A DNA stretch of 51,299 nt from NCBI GenBank assembly GCA_028823105.1, contig JAPKCC010000009.1:1-51299 (forward strand), written 5' to 3'. Within the stretch, counting starts at the first letter, position 1; every line of letters begins with the position of its first letter. Below, in pieces: positions 26,406 through 35,826 of this stretch. The translations under genes were made by a program, and so were the position numbers. The stretch is from Phycisphaerales bacterium. GTDB lineage: Bacteria; Planctomycetota; Phycisphaerae; Phycisphaerales; SM1A02. Under the pieces are notes generated by a model that did not search any database, was not told the origin of the DNA, and saw nothing but the letters and a program-made list of their open reading frames with translations.

Positions 26406-27148
26406 ACCTGGCCCCGGTGGGGTTCGGCGCGTTCAAGATCGGAAGGAACGAAGCGACCAAGTACCAACGTTCCTACGACCTGCCGGATGATGCCGCATGC
26501 CAGTCGCTGCTCGACGAGGTGCTGGAGATGGGAATCAATCTGATTGACACCGCACCCGCCTACGGAACGAGCGAGGAGCGGATCGGTCGCCTCCTCGGAG
26601 GCCGGCGCGACTCATTCATCCTCTCGACGAAGGTCGGGGAGACTTTCGAGGGCGGTGTGGGCCGGTTCGACTTCTCCAGCATCGCCGTCGACCAAAGCAT
26701 CACTCGAAGCCTTGGTCGCCTCAGGACGGATCGCCTTGATCTGGTCTTCGTTCATTCCGATGGGGCGGACCAGGCAATCATCGACGATGGCGAGGTTCTG
26801 GAAACGCTGGCCCGACGACGCGAGCAAGGGGATCTGCGTTTCATCGGTTTCAGCGGGAAGACGGTTGCGGGTCATCTGAGCGCCATCAGGACCGGTTTGA
26901 TCGACTGCCTGATGGTCGAGTATCACGCCCTAGATGATTCTCAGGGCGAGGTCATCGAGGCCGCAGAAGCCGCGGGCATCGGCGTGGTGGTGAAGAAGGG
27001 GTTGGCGTCTGGTCAACTCGACCCTGCGATGGCGATTCCCCACTGCCTCCGTCCGACCGGCGTCGCCTCGGTGGTCATCGGATCGCTGACCGCCTCGCAC
27101 CTTCGCGCGAATCTCACGATCGCCCGCGGGGCGATCGCGGGGACCTGA
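26348..27148 (+). CDS. Aldo/keto reductase
   Basis: A 266-residue NADPH-dependent oxidoreductase with the AKR barrel. The catalytic tetrad is visible as Asp in LIDTAPAYGTSEERIG (with its Tyr), Lys in LSTKVGE and His in LVFVHSDG. The C-terminal coenzyme site is seen in VASVVIGS. ATG 26348 lies inside the end of the preceding oxidoreductase; GTG 26363 would shorten the overlap. Its stop (27146-27148) directly abuts the stop of the convergent gene (TGATTA), leaving no intergenic base. Confidence 0.9.
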   Translation: MGELHVDQSSRRPLGRTGLNLAPVGFGAFKIGRNEATKYQRSYDLPDDAACQSLLDEVLEMGINLIDTAPAYGTSEERIGRLLGGRRDSFILSTKVGETFEGGVGRFDFSSIAVDQSITRSLGRLRTDRLDLVFVHSDGADQAIIDDGEVLETLARRREQGDLRFIGFSGKTVAGHLSAIRTGLIDCLMVEYHALDDSQGEVIEAAEAAGIGVVVKKGLASGQLDPAMAIPHCLRPTGVASVVIGSLTASHLRANLTIARGAIAGT

Positions 27149-27640
27149 TTACGCGTTCGGATCGACGCCTTCGCTGCCCGGTGCGCCAGGTTTAAAATGC
27201 TCGAACATTCCGGGAAGCCGTTCGATCGGGATGCACCATCCCCCGCGATGATCATCGAAGAAAACCCCGAAGATCCCAGCCGACTGCAGCCCGGCGATGT
27301 GCCTGATCGCGGATTGGACGGGAAACGAGAGGATCGAAGGCTTGCCCACGATCGGGAGAATACCCTTCGCCAGCGCGTACTCGTGCGCTCTTCCCTTGGC
27401 GGTAAACGCCATCACGAATGGACGCTTGTCGATCACCACGGCGGCAGGCCGGACCGCGGGAAACTCACCTTGCCCGACGAAATACCATTTGGGCAAGGCG
27501 AAGGCGGCGCTCCAGAGTTCGTTCAAGTTCGCATTGTCGGTCCGACCGGCCAGTGCGAGTTCATCCATCCGGCTCGGAAGCAGGTCCGCCGCGAGTCGCT
27601 CTTGCTCGGTCGAAGGTGTGGGTGGCGTTTCTTCGCTCAT
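27149..27640 (-). CDS. Conserved-looking protein of unknown function (weakly SseB-like)
   Basis: A 163-residue soluble protein. It opens with a polar stretch and continues with an alpha/beta core: LWSAAFALPKWYFVG, RPFVMAFTAKGRAHEYA, then SFPVQSAIRHIAGLQSAGIFGVFFDD ending in a GGWCIPIERL strand. The order of strands and the 'value usable by the cell' style motifs faintly recall SseB N-terminal domains, but I cannot confirm this. It is the last gene of the minus-strand run starting near 37496 and overlaps the LysM gene by four bases (ATGA), so translation is probably coupled. A cytoplasmic role beside an envelope protein is unexplained. Confidence 0.7.
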   Translation of the reverse strand: MSEETPPTPSTEQERLAADLLPSRMDELALAGRTDNANLNELWSAAFALPKWYFVGQGEFPAVRPAAVVIDKRPFVMAFTAKGRAHEYALAKGILPIVGKPSILSFPVQSAIRHIAGLQSAGIFGVFFDDHRGGWCIPIERLPGMFEHFKPGAPGSEGVDPNA

Positions 27641-29055
27641 GGGATCACGATTTCCATGCCCACCTTCAGATTCCCGGGATCATCACCGATGATCGCCAGG
27701 TTGGCATCGTGGATCTCTTGCCAGCGAGATGCTTTTCCAAAGTACTCCAACGAGATATCGCTGAGCGTCTCCCCGGACTGGACGGTGTGGATGATCTCAC
27801 CGCCCGCCGCGGGATTCGCTCGTCTGATCGTCGAAGTTGAATTCTTCGGCGGCAGCTTGATGATCTGGCCGACCTGCAGACGGAGCGGATCCACGGTCGG
27901 ATTCGCCATCGCAATCAGTGATTGTTTCTGCGGGTCGCCGAACCAGCTCACGGCAATACCTTCGAAGCTATCGCCGGATTGGATCGTATAGGGGGTATAG
28001 GCGTCGGCTGGGAGGCCCGCCGCGGACGGTGCTTCTGCCACCACGGGCTCGTCGTCAGGCGTATCCACCACCGTACCTGGCCTCGCCATCAACTCTCCGC
28101 GAAGTCTGGTCGCGATCCACGTGGCGTGTTCGCGATCGAATCCGCCGACGATCTGGCCTCGGTTCTGAATCGCGATTCGAAGAGTCGGCGTCGAGATGAC
28201 TTCGCCATCGACGACCCAGGCGACGGTACCGCCGACCAGATTGAACGTCGACTCTCGAACTTCATCGACGGCGTCGGCCTCAAGCAGATACGCGACCTCC
28301 GGTCTGCCTTCCGCGTCTTCTCTGACGGTGGCGCCCGCGATTCGACCGTCGAGACGCAGCCCTCCCACCGAGTCATCACGAACCAGCAGGAATCGTCGCT
28401 CGGAATCCCCCGATCGGCGGGTTCCGACGACCAGTCCTTCAACCTCGCCGGATCCTTGAATCATGTTCCAGGGAGCGAGTGGAAGCCACAGGGTGCCTTC
28501 GGTGCCAGTGGGTCGTTCGTTGCCGACGGCAGTCTCAAGATTGGTCCGGGCCACGCTCTGATCAATCCGTCCATCATCCGAGGGGACCGCTGAGAAAAGA
28601 GATACACCTGTCTCGCGGACGCCGAGGCTCGGCCCGTAGGCTCTTGACAGTCCGGTTGGTGCGACGATCGCTTCCGCCTCCGGGGGGTTCGTCGCATCTG
28701 TCGCATCCGAGCCGGCACTATGCTCGTTCGTGCCTGGACCACGCTCCGTATCGATGTCGGGCGCTTCCGAAGATTCTTTTTCGGAACTCGTCGGGGTTGG
28801 ATCAACTCCGTCGAGCTGATCGGCCTTCACCGTCGGGGCGGCGACGATCGGGACAGAGGGTGTCGGTTCTGGTTCGCGGACGACCGGAGGCGTCGATGGC
28901 TCCGTCGTGATTGTGTCGAGCGCGGAGGACTCCGGCATTCGTGCGACCTCGTCCACGGCTGGCTCCGCTGGCTTCTCCAGCCGAGCGTAGTACAAGCCCA
29001 CTGCAACCATCGCTATCACGATGACCGCCACGGTAAATCGAACGCCACTGGACAT
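27637..29055 (-). CDS. Membrane-anchored protein with two C-terminal LysM domains
   Basis: A 472-residue protein. ATG 29055 is favoured because GGAGGA lies six bases upstream. One membrane helix (FTVAVIVIAMVAVGLYY) starts near residue 7. An acidic Pro/Ser/Thr-rich low-complexity region follows to about 130, then a beta-rich middle domain (WLPLAPWNMIQGSGEVEGL and on to about 340). Two LysM domains end the protein (YTIQSGDSFEGIAVSWFG; HTVQSGETLSDISLEYFG). It should sit in the inner membrane and hold peptidoglycan. The plan of helix, linker and LysM matches the protein at 2070-3161. It lies 124 bases after secDF with a hairpin between, so it may have partly separate transcription. Confidence 0.85.
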   Translation of the reverse strand: MSSGVRFTVAVIVIAMVAVGLYYARLEKPAEPAVDEVARMPESSALDTITTEPSTPPVVREPEPTPSVPIVAAPTVKADQLDGVDPTPTSSEKESSEAPDIDTERGPGTNEHSAGSDATDATNPPEAEAIVAPTGLSRAYGPSLGVRETGVSLFSAVPSDDGRIDQSVARTNLETAVGNERPTGTEGTLWLPLAPWNMIQGSGEVEGLVVGTRRSGDSERRFLLVRDDSVGGLRLDGRIAGATVREDAEGRPEVAYLLEADAVDEVRESTFNLVGGTVAWVVDGEVISTPTLRIAIQNRGQIVGGFDREHATWIATRLRGELMARPGTVVDTPDDEPVVAEAPSAAGLPADAYTPYTIQSGDSFEGIAVSWFGDPQKQSLIAMANPTVDPLRLQVGQIIKLPPKNSTSTIRRANPAAGGEIIHTVQSGETLSDISLEYFGKASRWQEIHDANLAIIGDDPGNLKVGMEIVIP

Positions 29056-29141
29056 GGTTCGTCCTCCAGGTTCGGTCGATGCCATCGACCTGGGTTCGTA
29101 TGCCCGGACGCCGTGTCACACGGTTTCCGAGCGTTCTAAGA

Positions 29142-29162
29142 GGTGATGCCCTCGGCATCACC
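29142..29162 (-). terminator. Hairpin after secDF, possible terminator
   Basis: GGTGATGCC (29142-29150) and GGCATCACC (29154-29162) form a nine-bp stem with a three-base loop, 18 bases beyond the secDF stop. On the minus strand it is followed by GGTCTTAGAA-like sequence with only a weak T run, so it may be a partial terminator or an mRNA 3'-end stabiliser. Confidence 0.45.
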
Positions 29163-29179
29163 GGTCAACGAACAGGACC

Positions 29180-32100
29180 TCAACCCGTGGTCAGCGACGT
29201 GGTCCGGGTCGAGGTTGCCGACTCGCTATCGGTGCTGGGTCCAGACCCGGTCTTGCGGGACCAGGTCAGCGGCGCGGCGATCACCACGGACGAGTACGTC
29301 GCGGCGATCAGGCCCACAAAGAATGTGAACGCAAACGGGCGGATCCCCGTTCCGCCGAGTGAATAGAGCACCATCGCCGAAGTGATCGTGGTACCACTGG
29401 TCATGATCGTTCGGCTGAACGTCTGGTTGATGGAGTTGTTCACCACATCAAGCGATGCATAACTCAGCTTTCCGCGGTTCTCGCGGATGCGGTCGAGAAT
29501 CACGATCGTATCGTTGAGCGAATAGCCGACGATGGTGAGCAATCCGGCGACCACGTTGAGATCGATTCGAATTTCGTCGAGGACCCGGACCCCGGCAATG
29601 CTCGTCTCGCCGATGACCAGACTCAACGCAATCGCTCCGAGGCAGATGCTGATGTTGAAGAGCAACGCGGAAATCGCGCAGACCGAGTAACGGAGCGAGC
29701 CGAACCGGAACCAGATGTAGACCAGCATGCCGAGCAGGCTGAGAATCACCGCCACGATGGCGCTGGCGGCGAGATTCTGCGCTACCTTCGGGGAGAAACT
29801 CGACTGATCGAGGCTTGCTTCTCGCGTCAACGCGGCCTGGATGAGTTCATATTCACGCTGCGCCAGCCCACGATCCCAAGTGTCCAACGCGACTTCGAAG
29901 CTGGAGAGCCCGTCGTCGAAGACCATGACCGCGATCGAGGAGAACGTGGAATCGTCCCCTGCGACGCCCGCTTTCTCGAGCCCCACCACTTCCATGTTTC
30001 GTCCGGCGGTATCACTGAAATCTGGCTGATTCCGCATGCGGAGGATCCGCTCGTCGACATCGACGAGCGTGATTGGCGGAACGATTCCGTCGATCACTAC
30101 GGCGACGCCGCCGCGGTACGCATCGACAGGCATCGTGACACCGCTTCGGCCGATCGACTCCCCGAGCGATTTCCGTTCAAGCGGGAAGGTGTGGCTGCTG
30201 TAATCGGGGTCCCCTTCGGCGTCGAAGTGGACCGGTTGGATCACCGCCAGGACGTCGCCAAACTGCTCGACCAATGCATTGACCACGTGGTCGGCGATGT
30301 TCTCATTGTCATCGATGCCCGGCGGGTTGGCGACCTTGACCTGGAAACTTCCCGCCTCGTTGTTCGCGGTCGTGGTCCCGATCGTCAGCACCGTGGCGTT
30401 GGACAACTGGGCGAGGATTCGATCTTCGGGATGCGTGTCGCCGATCTGGTGTACGCGGTCTTCGACCTCGCCGCGGGTGAGAAGCAGACGGCCGGTGAGG
30501 TCACGATCTGTTCCCGCGACCTCCCCGTCCTGCGCCGCCCGAGTGGTCATCTTGACACTGACCCCGCCCCGGAATTCGGTCTCCAGGACGTCGGAACCTC
30601 TCGCAAAGAACAACACCAGCGAGCCAACCGCCAGCACGGTGCTCATCACCAGGAGCGGGCCCCGGAGGGAGACCCAGTTGATCTTGGGTTCAAGGAGACG
30701 ATGGATCGAGGGGAACACGGTGGGAAGCATCGGGAGCGACTTCAGCCTGAACACCTCTGTGCAGATCGCAAAGAGGACTCGGCTGACGAAGAGCGATGTG
30801 AAGAGCGTCGAGAGCACGCCGATCGAAAGCGTGAGGGCGAATCCCTTCACTTCCGTCGCCGCGGTCTGATACAGGATGAAGCAGACGATCAGGTTCGTGA
30901 TATTGCCGTCGAGGATGGCGCTTGCCGCCTTGGCGAAACCAATTCGAATCGAATCGCGAAGGTCTTCACCGTTGTTGATCAGTTCCTCACGGATTCGCTC
31001 GAAGATCAGAACGTTGGCATCCACCGCCATACCCACGGTCAACGCGATACCCGCGAGACCCGGAAGCGTGAAGGTCCCGTCGATCATCGCCATGATTCCG
31101 AAGATCATGACCGCATTGATGAAGAGCGAGATGACCGCGATCAGGCCTGCTCCGAAGTAATAGAGCAGCATGATCACCGCGACGATGACCACCGAGATTG
31201 CGACCGCTCGAAGACCTCGAAGCAGATTGTCCTGGCCGAGCGCCGGTCCCAGAATGCTGGTTGAAATCGGTTCCGGACTGAGACGAGCTTCTAGGCTGCC
31301 CGCCGCGAGCACTCTGATCAAGTAGGTCACTTCGGCCTCGCCGAAGTTGCCTTGAATGATGCCTCTCGAGCCAATGGCGCTGTTGAGATTCGGCGCGGTA
31401 TAGACCTCGCCGTCGAGCACGATGGCCATCGGCTGGTTGATGTTCGGCGAGGTCAGTCGGCGCATCATCGAACCGCCGGCGCTGTCAAGACCGAATGACA
31501 CCGCGGGACGCCCGAGGTCATCGATGGTCTGGCTCGCCTGGCGGATCGCCCAGTTGTCGCCGCTGGTGTGCGTCATGCTCTTCTCGGGCGTGACGTACAA
31601 AAGGATGAATCGAAGACCGTCCTTCTCGTCGGCGACGAGGTTGTATCGCGACTGGAAGTATGCGACGGGATCGGCGATCAGGGCTTCGACCGACTCCGGA
31701 CGATCCTCGTCGGTCCACTGCTTCAGATCGTTGATCGGGAACCATTTGGCTACCGGAGAGTCAGTGCTGTTTGCCCCCCGCTCGGCGAGCTGTTCGCGCA
31801 AAAGCGTGATCGGAACGTCCAACGCCCCGGGTCGGACTGCGATTCGGAATTCGAGCACGCCGGCACCGCGAAGGAGCCGTTTGAGATCCTCGGGATCATC
31901 GAGGCCTGTTCGTTCCGCTTCAAACGCGGCATAGGCCGATGCGAGTGTGGCGATCTGGGCGGCGAGATGCGGAAATTCGAGTTCGAGCTCGGCGAAGGCG
32001 ACGGCCCGATCGCTGGTGGCGGGATCGAGGTTGCCATCCGCATCGCGGAGACGTGGCGTCCCTTCGAGGGCGAGGATGTTGAATAGACGATCGTCTCCGA

Positions 32101-32704
32101 AGGATTGGGAGAGAATCGTGTTCTGAAGTTCCTCAACCGTGATCTCGGCTCTGGCGATTCGATCGAGCAGTCCGTTGACTCGGATTTCGTCGACCGGATC
32201 GCCGGCCTGCGCCTCGGTCAGATCCGCCCGAGCGGCTTTCGCTTGATTCCATGCCGCCTGGAGGCGATCGAGTTCAGCCTTGCGTTTGCTGGTCCCGCCG
32301 TACTTCGCGGAGGCATCACCGGCGTCGAGCGCGGCATCCAGCTTGCTCGGACGAATCCGTGATACCGCCAAGAGCGCGTCGAGCGCATCTCGATAGGTCT
32401 GCTGCAACGCGCGAACCTGATCGTTGGGAAGCGGCATCACGACTTCGATGCGATCTCGTCCGACCGGTTGCATCCCGATGTCGAGAATGCCCTGCGGATT
32501 CACCCGCTGCTTGAGGACATCGATGGTCTGCGCGAGGACTTTGTCAGGCTCGGCCCCCTCGGCGATCTTCACGGAGTAGACCAGGCTGACGCCGCCTTGA
32601 AGATCCTTGCCGAGTCGAATCTTCTTCTGTGGCGGATAGACGGACCAGAGACAGACGCCGACGATCAGGCCGATCAGGACGAGCTTGGGAATAATGTTCT
32701 TCAT
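29180..32704 (-). CDS. secDF: Fused protein translocase SecD-SecF
   Basis: A 1174-residue inner-membrane protein that uses the proton gradient to pull preproteins out of SecYEG. The SecD half begins with a membrane helix and RLGKDLQGGVSLVY (about 31-44). A very long periplasmic P1 region follows with an all-helical charged stretch (about 100-260). Membrane helices carry motifs such as GIALTVGMAVDANVLIFERIREE. The SecF half starts near residue 680 with its own LETEFRGG motif (about 710), a periplasmic domain and final helices with VVAGLLTIVGYSLNDTIVILDRIREN. Both six-helix sets are present. The P1 region is longer than in E. coli SecD. It follows yajC after 105 bases containing a 9-bp repeat array. 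Confidence 0.96.
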   Translation of the reverse strand: MKNIIPKLVLIGLIVGVCLWSVYPPQKKIRLGKDLQGGVSLVYSVKIAEGAEPDKVLAQTIDVLKQRVNPQGILDIGMQPVGRDRIEVVMPLPNDQVRALQQTYRDALDALLAVSRIRPSKLDAALDAGDASAKYGGTSKRKAELDRLQAAWNQAKAARADLTEAQAGDPVDEIRVNGLLDRIARAEITVEELQNTILSQSFGDDRLFNILALEGTPRLRDADGNLDPATSDRAVAFAELELEFPHLAAQIATLASAYAAFEAERTGLDDPEDLKRLLRGAGVLEFRIAVRPGALDVPITLLREQLAERGANSTDSPVAKWFPINDLKQWTDEDRPESVEALIADPVAYFQSRYNLVADEKDGLRFILLYVTPEKSMTHTSGDNWAIRQASQTIDDLGRPAVSFGLDSAGGSMMRRLTSPNINQPMAIVLDGEVYTAPNLNSAIGSRGIIQGNFGEAEVTYLIRVLAAGSLEARLSPEPISTSILGPALGQDNLLRGLRAVAISVVIVAVIMLLYYFGAGLIAVISLFINAVMIFGIMAMIDGTFTLPGLAGIALTVGMAVDANVLIFERIREELINNGEDLRDSIRIGFAKAASAILDGNITNLIVCFILYQTAATEVKGFALTLSIGVLSTLFTSLFVSRVLFAICTEVFRLKSLPMLPTVFPSIHRLLEPKINWVSLRGPLLVMSTVLAVGSLVLFFARGSDVLETEFRGGVSVKMTTRAAQDGEVAGTDRDLTGRLLLTRGEVEDRVHQIGDTHPEDRILAQLSNATVLTIGTTTANNEAGSFQVKVANPPGIDDNENIADHVVNALVEQFGDVLAVIQPVHFDAEGDPDYSSHTFPLERKSLGESIGRSGVTMPVDAYRGGVAVVIDGIVPPITLVDVDERILRMRNQPDFSDTAGRNMEVVGLEKAGVAGDDSTFSSIAVMVFDDGLSSFEVALDTWDRGLAQREYELIQAALTREASLDQSSFSPKVAQNLAASAIVAVILSLLGMLVYIWFRFGSLRYSVCAISALLFNISICLGAIALSLVIGETSIAGVRVLDEIRIDLNVVAGLLTIVGYSLNDTIVILDRIRENRGKLSYASLDVVNNSINQTFSRTIMTSGTTITSAMVLYSLGGTGIRPFAFTFFVGLIAATYSSVVIAAPLTWSRKTGSGPSTDSESATSTRTTSLTTG

Positions 32705-32756
32705 GGGCAGGAGTCGAGTGAAACGAGGCGGGCGGAGTCGGGTTCGAGCGAGAAAG

Positions 32757-32801
32757 GGATCACAAGGATCTTTGGAATCAATGGGATCAATTGATCATGT
32801 G
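32757..32801. repeat. 9-bp degenerate array between yajC and secDF
   Basis: Five 9-bp units: GGATCACAA, GGATCTTTG, GAATCAATG, GGATCAATT and GATCATGTG. They fill much of the 105-base gap between two co-oriented Sec genes. Unit length and the GATCA word match the array after smc. Confidence 0.7.
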
Positions 32802-32809
32802 TGGCGAGG

Positions 32810-33244
32810 TCAGGAAGATTCTTCCTCGGGCTCGAGCACCTGCTGGACGGCATCACGAGCGAAGGTCATCCGCGTGTTGCTGCTCTCGTCCACCTTGAGA
32901 AGGATCGTGTCAGGCTTGATCTCGACCACGGCGCCGATGACGCCACCGATGGTTCGAACACGATCGTGCTTCTTCACACTGCTGATGAGCGCCTCTCGCT
33001 TCTTGCGTTCCTTTCGTTGTCCGAAGACGCTGAAGAGGATCATCACCAAGATGAGCGGGAGGAACATGAACATGAGAAGGCTGCTTCCACCTTCGCCGCC
33101 GGCGGCTTCGGTATCTCCACCGGTGGCGCCTTCCGCAGAGGTGGTGCCAGTCCCCTGTCGCCCAAGTGGTGGCGTGGCCTGCCCGAGGGTCAGGAGTGAA
33201 CCATGTGGGGAGGACAGGGAGACGAAGTTGATCGAGTCGATCAT
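32810..33244 (-). CDS. yajC: Preprotein translocase subunit YajC
   Basis: A 144-residue single-pass membrane protein that associates with SecDF. A Gly/Ala/Thr-rich N-terminal region of about 55 residues is longer than usual. It is followed by the YajC helix (LMFMFLPLILVMILFSVF), the basic GQRKERKKREAL stretch and the family motif KKHDRVRTIGGVIGAVVEI. E. coli YajC has 110 residues, so the extra length is all N-terminal. It overlaps tgt by four bases (ATGA). The tgt-yajC-secDF order is conserved across many bacteria. Confidence 0.93.
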   Translation of the reverse strand: MIDSINFVSLSSPHGSLLTLGQATPPLGRQGTGTTSAEGATGGDTEAAGGEGGSSLLMFMFLPLILVMILFSVFGQRKERKKREALISSVKKHDRVRTIGGVIGAVVEIKPDTILLKVDESSNTRMTFARDAVQQVLEPEEESS

Positions 33245-34509
33245 GATTGGGACAGACCTTCCGAGTCGGAATCAGGCCCCGGGCCGTCGCCATTTGACGG
33301 CACGCTCGATGGCCCCCCAAGGTCCGGAAATGGACTTTGAGCGGCATCGAGAACCGGCCAGCGGCCGGCGAGCGAAGACCAACAATCATCCCGGATCACG
33401 GTCCGAATGTCCAGCAGGAGCCGTTGGAAGTGCCGGAGGTTGTGAAGGCTGCAGAGGATCGGGCCGATCATTTCCTTCGCGAAGAAGCAATGGCGGAGAT
33501 AGGCCCGGCTGAAACCGCCGGCACAGGCGGGACAGTCGCAAGATGGATCGATGGGTGAAAGGTCCTCCCGAAACCGGGCGTGCCGGAGTCGGAGCGGCCC
33601 TGTGGAGGTGAAGACCGACGCCATACGCCCGTTTCGGGTCGGTAGGACGCAATCGAACATGTCCACCCCCGCGGCCACGGCCATGACGATATCCCGCTCG
33701 TACCCGACGCCCATGAGGTATCGAGGGCGATCCACGGGAAGCCGCGGCGCTGTGAATTCCACAACTTCTCTGATCTTTTCCGGTCCTTCTCCGACCGCGA
33801 CGCCCCCGATCGCATATCCGGGAAGGTCAAAACCACAGACCCCCTCGATGGACGCGGCTCGAAGATCCAGATCCGTCCCGCCTTGCACGATGCCAAAAAG
33901 CGCCTGCTCGTCCGGACGGGCGTGTGCTTGAATACACCGACCCAGCCAGCGGATCGTCCGTTCGTGCGCCTCTCGGAGTCGTCGCTCCCAGTCACGCGGC
34001 GTAGGGAGCTTCGCTCGCGGGCTTCCCGCGCCATGCTTGGCATGAGGCGATGGCGGGCAATCATCGAAGGCCATGATGATGTCCGCTCCGATGGCGTTCT
34101 GAACCCGCATCGACGACTCAGGACCGAGATGGACCTTTGCCCCGTCGACGAACGATCGGAAGGAAACGCCGTCTTCATCGATCGCATTCATGTCCGACAT
34201 CGAGAACGCCTGATATCCCCCGGAGTCGGTGAGTACCGGACCGTCCCATCTCATGAACTGATGGGTGCCTCGGAATCGTTCGAGAAGTTCGATACCCGGG
34301 CGGATCATGAGGTGATAGGCGTTGTTGAGAATGATCTCCGCCCCGACGCTTCTCACTTGCTCAGGCAGAACGCCCTTCATCGCGGCGGCGGTCGCGACCG
34401 GCATGAACGCCGGCGTGGCGAAGCGGCCATGCGGTGTCTCCACGAAGCCGGCTCGCGCATGATTCGTCGAGCATTCGGACTCGATCGTGAATCGAACGGG
34501 GCCGGTCAC
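33241..34509 (-). CDS. tgt: tRNA-guanine transglycosylase
   Basis: A 422-residue enzyme that swaps guanine 34 for preQ1 in tRNAs with GUN anticodons, a step of queuosine synthesis. The N-terminal GFVETPHGRFATPAFMPV, the first catalytic Asp in LTDSGGYQAFS, the nucleophile Asp in GVDMFDCVLPTRNGR, and the zinc site (CDCPAC plus the His in CSLHNLRH) are all present. It runs somewhat past the usual 375-380 residues. No queuosine synthesis gene lies nearby; its position ahead of yajC-secDF is the standard synteny. Its start overlaps the rhomboid gene's stop by four bases. Confidence 0.96.
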   Translation of the reverse strand: MTGPVRFTIESECSTNHARAGFVETPHGRFATPAFMPVATAAAMKGVLPEQVRSVGAEIILNNAYHLMIRPGIELLERFRGTHQFMRWDGPVLTDSGGYQAFSMSDMNAIDEDGVSFRSFVDGAKVHLGPESSMRVQNAIGADIIMAFDDCPPSPHAKHGAGSPRAKLPTPRDWERRLREAHERTIRWLGRCIQAHARPDEQALFGIVQGGTDLDLRAASIEGVCGFDLPGYAIGGVAVGEGPEKIREVVEFTAPRLPVDRPRYLMGVGYERDIVMAVAAGVDMFDCVLPTRNGRMASVFTSTGPLRLRHARFREDLSPIDPSCDCPACAGGFSRAYLRHCFFAKEMIGPILCSLHNLRHFQRLLLDIRTVIRDDCWSSLAGRWPVLDAAQSPFPDLGGPSSVPSNGDGPGPDSDSEGLSQS

Positions 34510-35747
34510 CGTCGCGAAACCTCACGGAGAACTTTCTTCTCCTTCGATGTCAGGCTCTGGAGCCCGTTCTTGTGGATTTTCGCGAGAATCCGATCGATTT
34601 CGGCGTCGGCGACCGTGCTGCCTGCCCCTTGGATCTTGCCCGCGCGGTACGCGGCGCCGCTTCGGCTGGTGGGGTCGTACCTTCCGAGGAAGTCGAAGAA
34701 CCCGTGAAGCGCCTGCGGATGCCGGATCAACCAGAACCCCGCGATGGCGCCGCCGATATGCGCCGCCTCACCTCCGGCGTTGTCGCGTCCGAAGATCACC
34801 GTGAACAAGGCGATTCCGACCATGCCGTACGCCAGCGTCGAGAGCCGCATGGGAATGATGAAGAAGAGGAGCACCCTGGCATTTGGAACCAGGAAGGCCG
34901 AGGCAATCACCACGCCAAAAACACCCGCGCTGGCGCCGACCAACGGCGTCCCCGGGTCGTTCATTAACAGGACGGGAAACTCCTTTCCCGTCAACTGAAG
35001 TACGGTCCAACCCGTGAAGTTCAGCAGCAAGTAAGACGCAGCGCCGGCCATGCCACAGAGCAGGTAGAAGGCGAGATATCTCTTGCCGCCCAAGAATTGC
35101 TCGACGAGGCTGCCGAAGAAATACAGCCCGATCATGTTGAAGAGCAGGTGGGTGAAATTCGCGTGCAGGAACTGGAAGGAGATGAACCTCCAGAATTCGA
35201 ATCCTCGGAGACCCCAGAAATTGTCGAGCTGCAAGAGCGCCGTGGCAGTGGAGAAGTAGCCGTAGACCCAGATCGGTCCGTTGATCACGACCTCTTCGAG
35301 GAGCTGAACTTGGCCCTTTCGGGTGTTCCCATCCTCGTCTCGACTCGTATACGTCCCCATCGCGGGGGCGAATCCGGTGGGTGTCGATTCGAGCACGGGC
35401 ACGATGTAGGACCCGCGCGGGTTCTTACCGAATCTGAAGGGCACGAGCCCCTTCGAACCATGCACGAAGACTGGCCACTTGCCTTCGGTGAGCTGCATCA
35501 GGGTCGGCAGCCGGAGTTTTCCGCGTTCGACGGGGTCCAGGACGGCGTTTTCGGGAAGGTTCGGGGCGACCGATTGTAGTGGCGCCATCGTGGGCGGTAG
35601 GAACTGATCAAGCACGAAAACGGCGACGCAGATCGTGATCAACCATCGATTGACCGACCACCCGGCGATTGCTGATCCACGGCCGACCAGCCGGGATGGG
35701 CCCCGACCGGTGGACGGTCTTGAATAATCTCGGTCGTAGATTCCCAT
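34506..35747 (-). CDS. Rhomboid-family intramembrane serine protease with large lumenal insert
   Basis: A 413-residue polytopic membrane protein. The catalytic serine is Ser273 (GASAGVFGV) and the histidine is His330 (AAHIGGAIAGF). The conserved WRFISFQFLHANFTHLLFNM segment precedes them. An N-terminal helix (about 33-50) is separated from the core by some 120 residues of soluble, beta-rich sequence, far longer than the usual loop. The C-terminal tail is basic and ends in KSLTSKEKKVLREVSRR-like residues, similar in style to the tail of the neighbouring M50 homologue. A protease cutting membrane or exported proteins fits its place among Sec genes, but its targets are unknown. Confidence 0.9.
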   Translation of the reverse strand: MGIYDRDYSRPSTGRGPSRLVGRGSAIAGWSVNRWLITICVAVFVLDQFLPPTMAPLQSVAPNLPENAVLDPVERGKLRLPTLMQLTEGKWPVFVHGSKGLVPFRFGKNPRGSYIVPVLESTPTGFAPAMGTYTSRDEDGNTRKGQVQLLEEVVINGPIWVYGYFSTATALLQLDNFWGLRGFEFWRFISFQFLHANFTHLLFNMIGLYFFGSLVEQFLGGKRYLAFYLLCGMAGAASYLLLNFTGWTVLQLTGKEFPVLLMNDPGTPLVGASAGVFGVVIASAFLVPNARVLLFFIIPMRLSTLAYGMVGIALFTVIFGRDNAGGEAAHIGGAIAGFWLIRHPQALHGFFDFLGRYDPTSRSGAAYRAGKIQGAGSTVADAEIDRILAKIHKNGLQSLTSKEKKVLREVSRR

Positions 35748-35826
35748 GGGAGGAGAAGTCTACCGGCCACGGGCACATCGTCGGGGCGTTGAGGCCGAAG
35801 TCGACGTTGTTTCCGTCGACATCGTC

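Noticed and set aside
30191-31264. A 357-codon plus-strand frame
   Set aside because: It is antisense to secDF; the product is a low-complexity Arg/Asp/His mixture.
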